This document shows, piece after piece, positions 37,939 to 47,470 of a stretch of 64,000 nt of DNA (its first letter is position 1; the number at the start of each line of letters is the position of its first letter). This stretch comes from Pseudomonadota bacterium (GTDB lineage: Bacteria > Desulfobacterota > Desulfuromonadia > Geobacterales > Pseudopelobacteraceae). The DNA is taken from the NCBI GenBank assembly GCA_019352135.1, contig JABBNX010000004.1, positions 1-64,000 on the forward strand, in the 5' to 3' direction. The notes beneath the pieces were generated by a model that was not told the origin of the DNA, ran no database searches, and worked only from the letters and a program-made list of their open reading frames with translations. A program made the position numbers and the translations under genes.

Positions 37939-38286
37939 ATGACAAAACTTATTGGTGAACAGGTGTTGATGCGGATATTCATCGGTGAAAGTGACCGCCA
38001 CGGACATAAACCGCTCTATGAGGCACTGGTTGAATTGCTTCGGATCGAAGGTTTTGCCGGTGCGACGGTCCTGCGTGGCGTCTGCGGATTCGGAGCCAAC
38101 CGGGTCTATCATACGCAGAAGTTACTGGATCTCTCTGCCGATCTGCCACTGGTTGTTGAGGTGGTTGACTGTCAGGAGAAGATTAATGCTATCATGCCCA
38201 GGATCGACGCTATGATGGGTGGGGGGATGATTACGTTGGAAAAAGCTACTGTTATCCGCTACTCCGCTTCCGCTGAAAGTCAGTAG
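37939..38286 (+). CDS. DUF190 family protein
   Basis: LMRIFIGESDRHGHKPLYEALVELLRIEGFAGATVLRGVCGFGANRVYHT. Confidence 0.9.
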   Translation: MTKLIGEQVLMRIFIGESDRHGHKPLYEALVELLRIEGFAGATVLRGVCGFGANRVYHTQKLLDLSADLPLVVEVVDCQEKINAIMPRIDAMMGGGMITLEKATVIRYSASAESQ

Positions 38287-38345
38287 TACCGGTTGCCGTT
38301 GCAGTCTTGTTATTGCACATACTAAAATCGAGGATGTAGAGACAG

Positions 38346-39329
38346 ATGCAGAGTAATGCGAAAATTTTTGTTGCCGGGCACCGCGGTATGGTTGGTTCTG
38401 CTATTGTGAGAAAGCTTCATGACGATGGATACACCAACCTGTTGCTTCGCTCGCGAACGGAGCTCGAACTGTGTAATCAGGGCGCGGTTGAAGCATTTTT
38501 TAGCCGGTATCGCCCGGAATACGTGTTTCTTGCCGCTGCGCGGGTTGGCGGCATTATCGCCAACAGCAGCTATAAAGGCGAGTTCATTCATGACAACCTG
38601 ATGATCCAGAACAACATCATTCACAACTCCTGGGTGAACGGCGTCACGCGCCTGCTGTTTCTCGGCAGTACCTGCATCTATCCCAAGTTTGCCCCGCAGC
38701 CGATGAAAGAGGAATACCTGCTGACCGGCCCACTTGAACCGACCAACGATGCCTATGCAATCGCAAAAATAGCCGGAATCTGTCAATGCCGCTCGTATAA
38801 TCAGCAGTATGGCACCAGGTATCTGTCCGCCATGCCGAATAACCTCTACGGTCCCAACGACAACTTTGATCTTGAAAAATCGCATGTGCTGCCGGCCATG
38901 ATCCGCAAGTTTCATGAAGCAAAGCTGCGCGGTGAGGCGTCTGTGACAATCTGGGGGACCGGGACTCCGCTGCGCGAATTTCTTCAGGTCGATGATCTGG
39001 CGGCCGCCTGCGTATTTTTGATGAACCTTGATGACTCCTGTTACAACGCGCTGTTGAATGATCCGGTTGCGCCGGCGTTGATCAATGTCGGCTCCGGCCA
39101 GGAAATTTGTATCCGTGATCTGGCGCTGCTGGTGCAGGATGTGGTCGGCTTTACGGGCGACCTTGTTTTTGATACGGACAAACCTGATGGTACGCCACGA
39201 AAACTGGCAGATTCTTCGCGGATTCACGCACTAGGGTGGCATCATGCCGTTGAGTTGCGGGATGGCATTGCAGGGGCGTACAAGTGGTTTCTGGAGAATC
39301 ACCCGGAAACAGGTTTTTCTAAACCATAA
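38346..39329 (+). CDS. fcl: GDP-L-fucose synthase
   Basis: KIFVAGHRGMVGSAIVRKL, ARVGGIIANSSYKGEFIHDNLMIQNNIIHNS. Confidence 0.95.
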   Translation: MQSNAKIFVAGHRGMVGSAIVRKLHDDGYTNLLLRSRTELELCNQGAVEAFFSRYRPEYVFLAAARVGGIIANSSYKGEFIHDNLMIQNNIIHNSWVNGVTRLLFLGSTCIYPKFAPQPMKEEYLLTGPLEPTNDAYAIAKIAGICQCRSYNQQYGTRYLSAMPNNLYGPNDNFDLEKSHVLPAMIRKFHEAKLRGEASVTIWGTGTPLREFLQVDDLAAACVFLMNLDDSCYNALLNDPVAPALINVGSGQEICIRDLALLVQDVVGFTGDLVFDTDKPDGTPRKLADSSRIHALGWHHAVELRDGIAGAYKWFLENHPETGFSKP

Positions 39330-39331
39330 TC

Positions 39332-39396
39332 GTTCACAATATGAACAATTTACTTGTACTCACCTTTCTTTCTGTTCTATTGTTCATAATATGAAC
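39332..39396. promoter_or_regulatory. Paired operator-like palindromes GTTCA(C/T)AATATGAAC
   Basis: 39332-39346 GTTCACAATATGAAC and 39382-39396 GTTCATAATATGAAC, exactly 50 bp apart; second overlaps the downstream ATG. Confidence 0.75.
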
Positions 39397-40005
39397 GATG
39401 CAGCCAAAAAACCGCTTGATTCATCCCGTTCCCTCCAGCTTCTTTCCGAGATCAGCGGCGAAGAACCGCTTTCACAGCGTGAGCTCTCCCGTCGTCTCGG
39501 CATCGCCGTCGGCCTGGTTAACTCCTATCTAAAAAACCTGGTTTCCAAAGGGTTTGTACGGGTTAAAAACTTCCCCAGCAACCGTTACGCCTATCTTCTT
39601 ACTCCCCAAGGTATAGCCGAAAAAAGTCGGCTCGCCTACCAGCATCTCAGTTACTTTACCAGTCTCTATACCGTAGCCCGGCAGGATTATCTGGATCTGT
39701 TCCGTCGTCTGGAGAATACCGGTGTGCGTGAGGTTGTTTTCTGCGGAGTGGATGAAGTGGCGGAAGTGGCGTATCTGTCGTTGCAGGAAACCGGCTTGAA
39801 GCTGGTTGCTGTTATTGATGATGAGCGTTGTGGGGACATTTTTTTTGGCGTACCGATTATATCTATGGCGAGAGGAGTTCTGCAGATGAGTGCTCCATTG
39901 GTGATTTCCTCTCTGAAGAGGAGGCAGGAACTGCAGCAGAAGCTACATGTCCTTGGCGTCCCATCCGGCATGGTTTTCACCGCCGATGCTGATATGAATT
40001 TATGA
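39391..40005 (+). CDS. Winged-helix transcriptional regulator of the polysaccharide locus
   Basis: LLSEISGEEPLSQRELSRRLGIAVGLVNSYLKNLVSKGFVRVKNF; C-terminal nucleotide-sugar/CoA-binding-like fold (VVFCGVDEVAEVAYLSL). Confidence 0.8.
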   Translation: MNDAAKKPLDSSRSLQLLSEISGEEPLSQRELSRRLGIAVGLVNSYLKNLVSKGFVRVKNFPSNRYAYLLTPQGIAEKSRLAYQHLSYFTSLYTVARQDYLDLFRRLENTGVREVVFCGVDEVAEVAYLSLQETGLKLVAVIDDERCGDIFFGVPIISMARGVLQMSAPLVISSLKRRQELQQKLHVLGVPSGMVFTADADMNL

Positions 40006-40045
40006 AATTGGAATCTCTGGCCGTAACAAGTAGAAGGGTGGCAAT

Positions 40046-41005
40046 GTGATGACTAAAAAAGCGCTTATATGTGGTGTTTCAGGCCAGGATGGGACATATC
40101 TGTCCAAGTTTCTGCTCGGGAAAGGGTATGAAGTCCATGGTACCGCGCGAGACGCCCAGATGGCATCATTCCCGAACCACATCACATTGGGTATACGCGA
40201 TCAAATCAGCTTTCATTCCATGGCGCTTAACGATTTTCGCAGTGTTCTCCAAGTCCTCGTGAATGTCCAACCTGATGAGATTTATAATCTTGCAGGCCAG
40301 AGTTCCGTGGGACTTTCTTTTGATCAACCGGTAGAAACGCTGGAAAGCATCAGTGTCGGGACGCTGAATCTTCTTGAAGCGATTCGCTTTATGAAACTCC
40401 CAATCAAACTCTATAATGCCGGTTCGAGTGAATGCTTCGGCAATACCGGTGGTCAACCGGCAGACGAGAACACTCCTTTCCGCCCGCGAAGTCCATATGC
40501 GGTAGCAAAGGCAACAGCTTTTTGGGAGATCGCCAACTATAGAGATGCATATAACATTTATGCCAGCACCGGAATACTGTTTAACCATGAATCACCCTTG
40601 CGTCCCGAGCGGTTTGTTACCCAAAAGATAGTAAGGAGCGCCTGCCGTATCGCAAACGGGTCCTCTGAAAAACTAAAGCTCGGTAATATTGAAATAGCCA
40701 GAGACTGGGGGTGGGCGCCCGAGTATGTTGAAGCTATGTGGATGATTCTCCAGCAGGATAGGGCGGATGATTTTGTGATTGCCACCGGTGAAACAAACAG
40801 GCTTGAAGATTTTGTGGCCGAAGTATTCAGGTGTGTGGGGCTTGACTGGCGTGATCATGTTGAAAGTGATCCGTCGCTTCTTCGCCCGTCGGAAATAATG
40901 GTCAGCAGGGCGAATCCTGAGAAATCGGCACGAATACTGGGTTGGCAGGCAACCTATCGGATGAAGGATGTTGCGAGAATGATGGTGGAAGAGTTTGTAA
41001 AGTAG
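40046..41005 (+). CDS. gmd: GDP-mannose 4,6-dehydratase family protein
   Basis: ALICGVSGQDGTYLSKFLLGKGYEVHG, EIYNLAGQSSVGLSFDQP. Confidence 0.88.
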   Translation: MMTKKALICGVSGQDGTYLSKFLLGKGYEVHGTARDAQMASFPNHITLGIRDQISFHSMALNDFRSVLQVLVNVQPDEIYNLAGQSSVGLSFDQPVETLESISVGTLNLLEAIRFMKLPIKLYNAGSSECFGNTGGQPADENTPFRPRSPYAVAKATAFWEIANYRDAYNIYASTGILFNHESPLRPERFVTQKIVRSACRIANGSSEKLKLGNIEIARDWGWAPEYVEAMWMILQQDRADDFVIATGETNRLEDFVAEVFRCVGLDWRDHVESDPSLLRPSEIMVSRANPEKSARILGWQATYRMKDVARMMVEEFVK

Positions 41006-41085
41006 TTCAGTACGTTACTTGCGGTGCCAGAGTTAACTCAATTTCAGAACGATAAGCGGGGCAGTAATAGTGATCAGGATACTGC

Positions 41086-42570
41086 ATGACTGAAGGAACA
41101 ACTGATAGTTCGCATCAGGATTTTCAGGATCTCAAAAAAAAGTCCCTGAAAGGAATGTCGGCGCTTTTTGTCCGGCAGGTGCTGGTAAAGCTGATCTTCT
41201 TTGCCGGCAACATCATTCTGGCTCGCCTGCTGGCACCGCAAATATTCGGTATCTATGCCATAGTTCAGTTCGTGGTCCAGTTCTTCTCCACATTTGGTGA
41301 TGTGGGCATCGGTGCGGCGCTAATCCAGAAAAAGGGGGAATTGAGCCAGGAGGAGCTTTCCACAACTTTCTGGCTGCAGCAGATGCTGGTCTGGCTAGTC
41401 GTTGGCGTTGTTGTCCTGATAGCTCCGCTGGCATTAAAAGTCTATCCGACGCTGCCGCCGGTTGGCGTCCGGCTGATTCGGGCCATGGCGGTCAGTTTCC
41501 TGTTTTCATCATTAAAGACGATCCCGGCCATTCTCATGGAGAGGAATATCGATTTCAACCGGATTGCCTGGGTTGATATTACCGAAAATCTGGCATTTCA
41601 AGTGGTTGCTATTACCGGGGCTTATCTGGGATATGGGGCATGGAGTTTCGTGGCAGCAGCAATCACGCGTGCTTTTCTGGGATCTGTGCTCATTTATGCT
41701 CTTTCGTCATGGCGACCAAGTTTTAATTACCGCTATGAATCGGTCAAGGGTCTGGTGCGATTCGGCTTACCGTATCAGGGAAGTCAAATATTGAATTTTT
41801 CAAAGGATGCGGTTACACCACTGTTCGTGGGTGCATATGCAGGGGTTGCAGCGGTTGGGTATGTCAATTGGGCCAGAAATCTTGCCTTCGCTCCGTTAGT
41901 GATATCTGAAACATTTGGGCGTGTAGCCTTCCCTGCCTTTTCTAAGTTACAGAATGACAAAGCGCTGCTGTCGAGGACCATCGAAAAATCGATCAGAATG
42001 ATCACGTTTGTGATGTTTCCAATAGCCGCTGTTATGATTAGCTTAGCACCGGAAATCACGCATGTAGTTTTCACAGACAAATGGCTCCCTGGACTCCCTG
42101 TGTTTTATTGCTACTGTGTTTCGCTTGTAGGGATCGGAATTTTTCTCCCATTGTATACTGGCGTTCTTGCTCTGGGTAACAGTCATATTCTCCTGTTTTT
42201 GTCAATATTTTTAGTTGGTGCAGAATGGTTGATTGGAGTTGTGTTTACTTTGAAATATGGTTTTTCTGGTGTGGCACTAGGGCAATTTTTATTAGTCCCT
42301 TTTTGCACTTTTGTATACGTAATGATATTAAGATCAAGTTTTGTTGAAGTAAAATTTATAAGAAACGTACTTCCACAGTTTACAACTGCATTTTTTTTAA
42401 CCGTTGCTATTTTACAACTCAAAAAAAAATTTTCAGTTAATTTATTTTCAATATCATTGTTATCAGCAGTTTTATTGTTGTGCTATTTTTTCATTGTATT
42501 GGTTTTTAACAAGAATCTGAAAAATGAAATATTGGACACTTTCCGAAATATTGCAGATAGAAGAGGATAA
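41086..42570 (+). CDS. Polysaccharide flippase (Wzx/MOP superfamily)
   Basis: 494-aa polytopic protein; MSALFVRQVLVKLIFFAGNIILARLLAPQIFGIYAI. Confidence 0.88.
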   Translation: MTEGTTDSSHQDFQDLKKKSLKGMSALFVRQVLVKLIFFAGNIILARLLAPQIFGIYAIVQFVVQFFSTFGDVGIGAALIQKKGELSQEELSTTFWLQQMLVWLVVGVVVLIAPLALKVYPTLPPVGVRLIRAMAVSFLFSSLKTIPAILMERNIDFNRIAWVDITENLAFQVVAITGAYLGYGAWSFVAAAITRAFLGSVLIYALSSWRPSFNYRYESVKGLVRFGLPYQGSQILNFSKDAVTPLFVGAYAGVAAVGYVNWARNLAFAPLVISETFGRVAFPAFSKLQNDKALLSRTIEKSIRMITFVMFPIAAVMISLAPEITHVVFTDKWLPGLPVFYCYCVSLVGIGIFLPLYTGVLALGNSHILLFLSIFLVGAEWLIGVVFTLKYGFSGVALGQFLLVPFCTFVYVMILRSSFVEVKFIRNVLPQFTTAFFLTVAILQLKKKFSVNLFSISLLSAVLLLCYFFIVLVFNKNLKNEILDTFRNIADRRG

Positions 42571-42580
42571 AAGGACTTTT

Positions 42581-43411
42581 ATGGGGCACAAAATATCAGC
42601 TGTTATTAATTCGTTAAATGAAGAAGCAAATATTAAGGCGTGTCTTGAGTGTTTAACATGGTGTGATGAAATCATTGTTGTCGATATGTATAGCAGTGAT
42701 GAAACGAGAAAAATAGCTGAAGAATATACGGACAAAATCTTTCTATTTGAGCAGAAAGGTTATGTTGAACCAGCAAGAAAATTTGCGGTAGAGCAGGCTA
42801 CCTGTGATTGGATTCTAATTGTTGACGCTGACGAGTTGATACCAGCGTCTCTTAAAGAACAGATATTATTTGAAATTGAAAAAAACGATGTAGATGTCGT
42901 CTACCTGCCCAGGAAAAATTACATAATGGGTGAATTAATAAAATATTCTGGATGGTGGCCTGATTACCAACTAAGGTTATTCAAAAAAAATACAGTCAAT
43001 TTTACCGATCAAATTCATGCGGGAATCAGAATTGAGGAAAATGCAAGGAAGTGTTTTTTATCAGATGAAGAAAAGAATGGGATAGAACATTTTTCATATT
43101 TTGATGCAGAGCATTTCATCAAAAAGCTAAATGCTTATACCAGTGTTGAAGCAAAACACCACTATGATGATAGAGTGCCATTTAGTTTTAAAAGCCTTTT
43201 CGAATCTTCATTGCGTGAATTTTACAACAGGTACATTAAGTCAAAAGGATATAAAGATGGTTGCAGAGGATTTTTCTTATGTTTAATGATGCTTTTCTAT
43301 CGGGCGATTATTTCTATTAAGCTTTGGGAAAATTACGAAAATAAGGATTCTTCTGTTAGTGATAAATATAATGAACAAAAAAAACGGATTTTAAAAGAAT
43401 ATGCAAACTGA
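42581..43411 (+). CDS. Glycosyltransferase family 2 (WaaE-like)
   Basis: ISAVINSLNEEANIKACLECLTWCDEIIVVDMYSSDET...VDADE. Confidence 0.88.
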   Translation: MGHKISAVINSLNEEANIKACLECLTWCDEIIVVDMYSSDETRKIAEEYTDKIFLFEQKGYVEPARKFAVEQATCDWILIVDADELIPASLKEQILFEIEKNDVDVVYLPRKNYIMGELIKYSGWWPDYQLRLFKKNTVNFTDQIHAGIRIEENARKCFLSDEEKNGIEHFSYFDAEHFIKKLNAYTSVEAKHHYDDRVPFSFKSLFESSLREFYNRYIKSKGYKDGCRGFFLCLMMLFYRAIISIKLWENYENKDSSVSDKYNEQKKRILKEYAN

Positions 43412-43563
43412 TATGACTGTCAGTGGCCAATAGGTGAAAACGTCTCAGAAATACGATCCAGTTGCGACGCATGAACACTCTGATACACGCAGTTATGATT
43501 CTTAAATTAGGTGAATGCTATCGTCAGATATTCGTTGTTGACATTATGCGTGGTGAATAAGGG

Positions 43564-44460
43564 ATGAATGATTCGTCCAGGCTTGTCTACATCATTCTTC
43601 TCAACTGGAATGGCTGGAAAGACACCATCAAGTGTGTCGAGTCATGCCGAAAACTGACCTATCCAAACTTCCGCATCCTGATCGTTGACAATGGTTCGAC
43701 TGATGGTTCCGAAACTATTCTGCGTGAGCGCTTCCCTGAAATAAAGTTCATCCAGGCCGGCGCTAACCTCGGCTTTGCCGGCGGGAACAATGTGGGTTTC
43801 CGCTATGCACTAGAGCATGGTGCGGACTTAGTGTGGTTGCTAAATAACGATACCACTGTGGATGCCGATGCACTCTCTGCCATGGTGCAGATTACTGAAG
43901 GCGACAAAACTGTCGGCATGGTCGGAAGTAAGATCGTCTATTATGACAATCCGCAGCTGATATGGTTTGCCGGGGCGGTGCTTGATCCGCAAAAAGCATA
44001 CCATCCCTATCATCGTGGCCTGAATGAAGAGGATCGGGGGCAGTACAATGATGTCTGCGAAACTGGATACGTTACCGGGTGCAGTCTTCTCGCCCGCAAG
44101 GAGATGATGGATGCTGTCGGACTGCTGGACGATGGGCTCTTTCTCTATTTTGAAGATGCCGACTGGAGCGCACGGGCAAAAACGGCATTATGGAAACTGA
44201 TGTATTGTCCTGACTCATTAGTATATCACAAGGTTTCACTCAGTGTCGGCGGTGCCGCTTCACCCGCTTTGCTTTACTACACCGCCCGTAACCGGCTTTA
44301 CTTTGTCACCCGCAATTTTCCCGGCAAGTTGATGGGTGCCTTCTTGTATGACTTCTTTGAACATGTGCTGGTAAACGTCAAAAAAGGACGGTTCGCCTGC
44401 GCTCGGGAGGCTTTCCGAGGCATCTGTGATTTCATGAAAGGCAAAACCGGCGTCCGTTAA
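43564..44460 (+). CDS. Glycosyltransferase family 2 (rhamnosyltransferase-like)
   Basis: YIILLNWNGWKDTIKCVESCRKL, VDNGSTDGSETIL, WLLNNDTTVD. Confidence 0.9.
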   Translation: MNDSSRLVYIILLNWNGWKDTIKCVESCRKLTYPNFRILIVDNGSTDGSETILRERFPEIKFIQAGANLGFAGGNNVGFRYALEHGADLVWLLNNDTTVDADALSAMVQITEGDKTVGMVGSKIVYYDNPQLIWFAGAVLDPQKAYHPYHRGLNEEDRGQYNDVCETGYVTGCSLLARKEMMDAVGLLDDGLFLYFEDADWSARAKTALWKLMYCPDSLVYHKVSLSVGGAASPALLYYTARNRLYFVTRNFPGKLMGAFLYDFFEHVLVNVKKGRFACAREAFRGICDFMKGKTGVR

Positions 44461-44479
44461 GGCACAGGATACAAATTGA

Positions 44480-45244
44480 ATGAAAACATACAAACTCGGC
44501 AAAGCAGTCCGCAATTACCGTCACCATAAGGTAGGAACGTGCACAGTGTGCGGCAGGTTAACGATCTTCTTCTGTCTTGACCAGGGTTCGTTCCGTAATA
44601 CCATGATTTGCCTTTTCTGCCGCAGCGCAGCGCGCAACCGCCATGTTGCAAAGGCGATTCTCGGAATTGTTGATAGAGGTGCAAAGTCGATTGCCGACCT
44701 GCACGCCAAGGGGGACGTCACCATTTACAACACTGCTACGGACGACTGCTTCAGCAGGGTGCTGCGGAATTATGACGGTTATTTCAGCTCCTGTTACAAG
44801 GAGGGGTTGGACCCGGGCACGGAAATTTCTCCCCGTACTTCCTGCCAGAATATCGAGGCCTTGACTTACCCTGACAACTCCTTTGATTTCGTAGTTTCCG
44901 AGGATGTATTTGAGCATGTCCGCCACCCCGAGAAAGGATTCCGGGAAATATTCCGCGTACTGCGGCCGGGCGGATATCATGTCTTTACGGTCCCTTTCCA
45001 TTTCGACCGCCCCACGTTGGTCCGAGTGGACACCACCGGTGATGATGACATACATCTCCTCCCGCCAGAATACCATGGCGACCCGCTTCGGGGAACTATC
45101 CTGGCCTACCGGACGTTCGGTATCGACCTGTTTGATCAGCTCAATGGAATCGGATTCGAGACGCGGGTAGACTTTTCTTCTTTTGCCGACCGGAACTGCG
45201 GCATCCTCGACAGCTCGGTCTTCGTGTCACGGAAGGAAAGATAA
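44480..45244 (+). CDS. Class I SAM-dependent methyltransferase
   Basis: NSFDFVVSEDVFEHVRHPEKGFREIFRVLRPGGYHVFTVPF; N-terminal Cys motifs. Confidence 0.85.
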   Translation: MKTYKLGKAVRNYRHHKVGTCTVCGRLTIFFCLDQGSFRNTMICLFCRSAARNRHVAKAILGIVDRGAKSIADLHAKGDVTIYNTATDDCFSRVLRNYDGYFSSCYKEGLDPGTEISPRTSCQNIEALTYPDNSFDFVVSEDVFEHVRHPEKGFREIFRVLRPGGYHVFTVPFHFDRPTLVRVDTTGDDDIHLLPPEYHGDPLRGTILAYRTFGIDLFDQLNGIGFETRVDFSSFADRNCGILDSSVFVSRKER

Positions 45245-45248
45245 CTGC

Positions 45249-46472
45249 ATGCGCATCCTGATCGTCACTCCCTATTTACCTTTCCCCGGCGCTGACGGCG
45301 GTGGCACCGTGATGTTCAACTTCATCAAGAACGTTTCCGCGCGTCATGAGGTTGTCTGCCTCTCATTTGCACGGCAGCAGGACCTGTCCCACCTTGCTCA
45401 TCTTAAACCCTACTGTGTTGAAGTCATAACGATACCATTCCCCGGCGGGGCAGGGGTATCGACTCTCGGCAAAGTTCTTAGCCTCGCGCGCCGGGTACTG
45501 CATAACCTCCTCTCATTCGCTACGCTCACCCCTGTGGTGGTACGTAAATGCCGGAGCCGGGCCATGGGCGAGGAAATTCGCCGAGCTATCGGGTGGCACA
45601 ATCCTGATGTAGTCCATATCTGCTTCCCACAGATGGCCCACTATGTCGAGGCATGCGCTGGAGTGCCGGCTGTAATGGATACCCTGGATGTCGCCCTGGT
45701 AGGGGTGTTTCGCCGGGCGATGAGCTCACGGCGCATCTGGACCAAGGCATACTACCTAATGCAGTGGTTGTTCTGGGTGCGCTACGAATCCCGCTGGTTC
45801 CCCCGGTTCGGCAAAGTGCTTACGGTTACCCGTCAGGATGCAGCAGCCGTACATATGGTCATGCCGGACCTTGATGTCTACGCGGAAGCTATTGCCGTCG
45901 ATATCGTGCCGCACTCTGCATCGGTACGGGACACTACCTGCAAAATCGGTTTCCTTGCCAGTTTCGGCCATCAGCCCAACGTCGATGCGGCTCTCTATTT
46001 TGCGGAATCAATCCTTCCGTTGGTCAGGAGTCAGATGCCAGCTGCCGAGTTTATCGTGGCGGGGAAGAACCCGCCGTCTCTTCTGCTCAATGCGAAAGAT
46101 CAGGGTGTCACCTGCCTGGGCTTTGTGGAGGATGTGCCCAACTTCTACGGTTCAGTTGACGTAGTGGTAGCGCCGATTCGCTACGGTGGCGGCATCAAGA
46201 TCAAAGTGCTGGAGGCGATGGCCTGCGGTAAGGCGGTGGTTACAACCTCTGTCGGCGCCGAAGGGATCGCGGAGGCTGGCGAGGGTGCTTTTCTTGTTGC
46301 GGACGATCCGGCCGCCTTTGCCGAGGCGGTGGTTGCGCTGTTGTCTGACAAGGAACGGCGCGCGACGCTGGGTGAACAGGCGTGGCAGGTCATTGAACGG
46401 CGCTTTTCGTGGAAGCGGGTGTGCGACGATCTTGATAAAATCTACCAGGCGCTTGGCACGGGTACAAAGTGA
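45249..46472 (+). CDS. Glycosyltransferase family 1/4
   Basis: MRILIVTPYLPFPGADGGGTVMFNFIKN, VVAPIRYGGGIKIKVLEAMACGKAVVTTSVGAEGI. Confidence 0.92.
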   Translation: MRILIVTPYLPFPGADGGGTVMFNFIKNVSARHEVVCLSFARQQDLSHLAHLKPYCVEVITIPFPGGAGVSTLGKVLSLARRVLHNLLSFATLTPVVVRKCRSRAMGEEIRRAIGWHNPDVVHICFPQMAHYVEACAGVPAVMDTLDVALVGVFRRAMSSRRIWTKAYYLMQWLFWVRYESRWFPRFGKVLTVTRQDAAAVHMVMPDLDVYAEAIAVDIVPHSASVRDTTCKIGFLASFGHQPNVDAALYFAESILPLVRSQMPAAEFIVAGKNPPSLLLNAKDQGVTCLGFVEDVPNFYGSVDVVVAPIRYGGGIKIKVLEAMACGKAVVTTSVGAEGIAEAGEGAFLVADDPAAFAEAVVALLSDKERRATLGEQAWQVIERRFSWKRVCDDLDKIYQALGTGTK

Positions 46473-47455
46473 AGGTTTCCGTTATCATTCTGACCTGGAA
46501 TGGCCAAGCGTATCTTAAGGAATGCCTGGACTCCCTTGCAGCGCAGACGTTCCGCGACTTTGAGACGATCCTGGTGGACAACGGCTCCTGCGACGGTTCG
46601 GCAGAATACGTGCGCAACACATATCCCTGGGTGCAATTGCTGGAGCTGCCGGAGAACGTCGGCTTTGCCGAAGGAAACAACCGCAGCCTGGCGCTGGCGC
46701 GCGGCATGTATATAGTCACTCTCAACAACGACACGAAGGTTGATCCGGCATTTTTGGCGGAGTTGATCCGTGTTGCGGAGGGCGACGCTCGCGTCGGCAT
46801 GGTGGCGGCCAGGATGCGCAACTACTACCGGCCGGAACGGATCGATGCGGCCGGCCTGAAAATAGGCAGCAACGGACTGGGATACAATATCGGCATCGGC
46901 GAAGTTGACGACGGCCGCTACGACAACGGACCGCTGTTCGGCCCCTGCGGCGGGGCGGCGCTCTACCGTAGGGAGATGATTGACGAGATAGGCTTCTTTG
47001 ACTCTGATTTCTTTGCCTATTACGAGGATTTCGACTTGGCCTGGAGGGCCAGATTGGCCGGCTGGAAGGCGCTTGCCGCCCCGCGGGCGCTGGTGTACCA
47101 CGTCCACTCCGCCACGGGTGGCGAGATGAGCCGCTTCAAGGTCTATTACACGCAGCGCAACAAGTGGTTCGTGATCATCAAAAACTGGCCGACTGCGTTG
47201 TTTGTGCGGCATCTCGTTTCCATACTCTGTGCCGACCTGGCCGCGCTCTGCCTGGCCGTGCTGCGTGGGAGAGGCCTGGCGGCCGTGCAGGCAAGGATAG
47301 ATGTTTTGAGGAATCTCGGCCGGCTTTTGCAGAAGCGGTGCGAGGTGCAGGGTACGCGTAAATTGTCTGATCAGCAGGTGGCGTCGCTTTTTTCGCCACA
47401 TGAACACCTTTTTCTGACCTTCATGCGGAAAATGGGACTGCGGCACAATGACTGA
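46469..47455 (+). CDS. Glycosyltransferase family 2
   Basis: VSVIILTWNGQAYLKECLDSLAAQTFRDFETILVDNGSCDGS. Confidence 0.92.
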   Translation: MKVSVIILTWNGQAYLKECLDSLAAQTFRDFETILVDNGSCDGSAEYVRNTYPWVQLLELPENVGFAEGNNRSLALARGMYIVTLNNDTKVDPAFLAELIRVAEGDARVGMVAARMRNYYRPERIDAAGLKIGSNGLGYNIGIGEVDDGRYDNGPLFGPCGGAALYRREMIDEIGFFDSDFFAYYEDFDLAWRARLAGWKALAAPRALVYHVHSATGGEMSRFKVYYTQRNKWFVIIKNWPTALFVRHLVSILCADLAALCLAVLRGRGLAAVQARIDVLRNLGRLLQKRCEVQGTRKLSDQQVASLFSPHEHLFLTFMRKMGLRHND

Positions 47456-47470
47456 TTGTAAGGAACTATT

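Noticed and set aside
38322-39227. 301-aa minus-strand ORF
   Set aside because: Antisense to fcl, no recognised sequence features.
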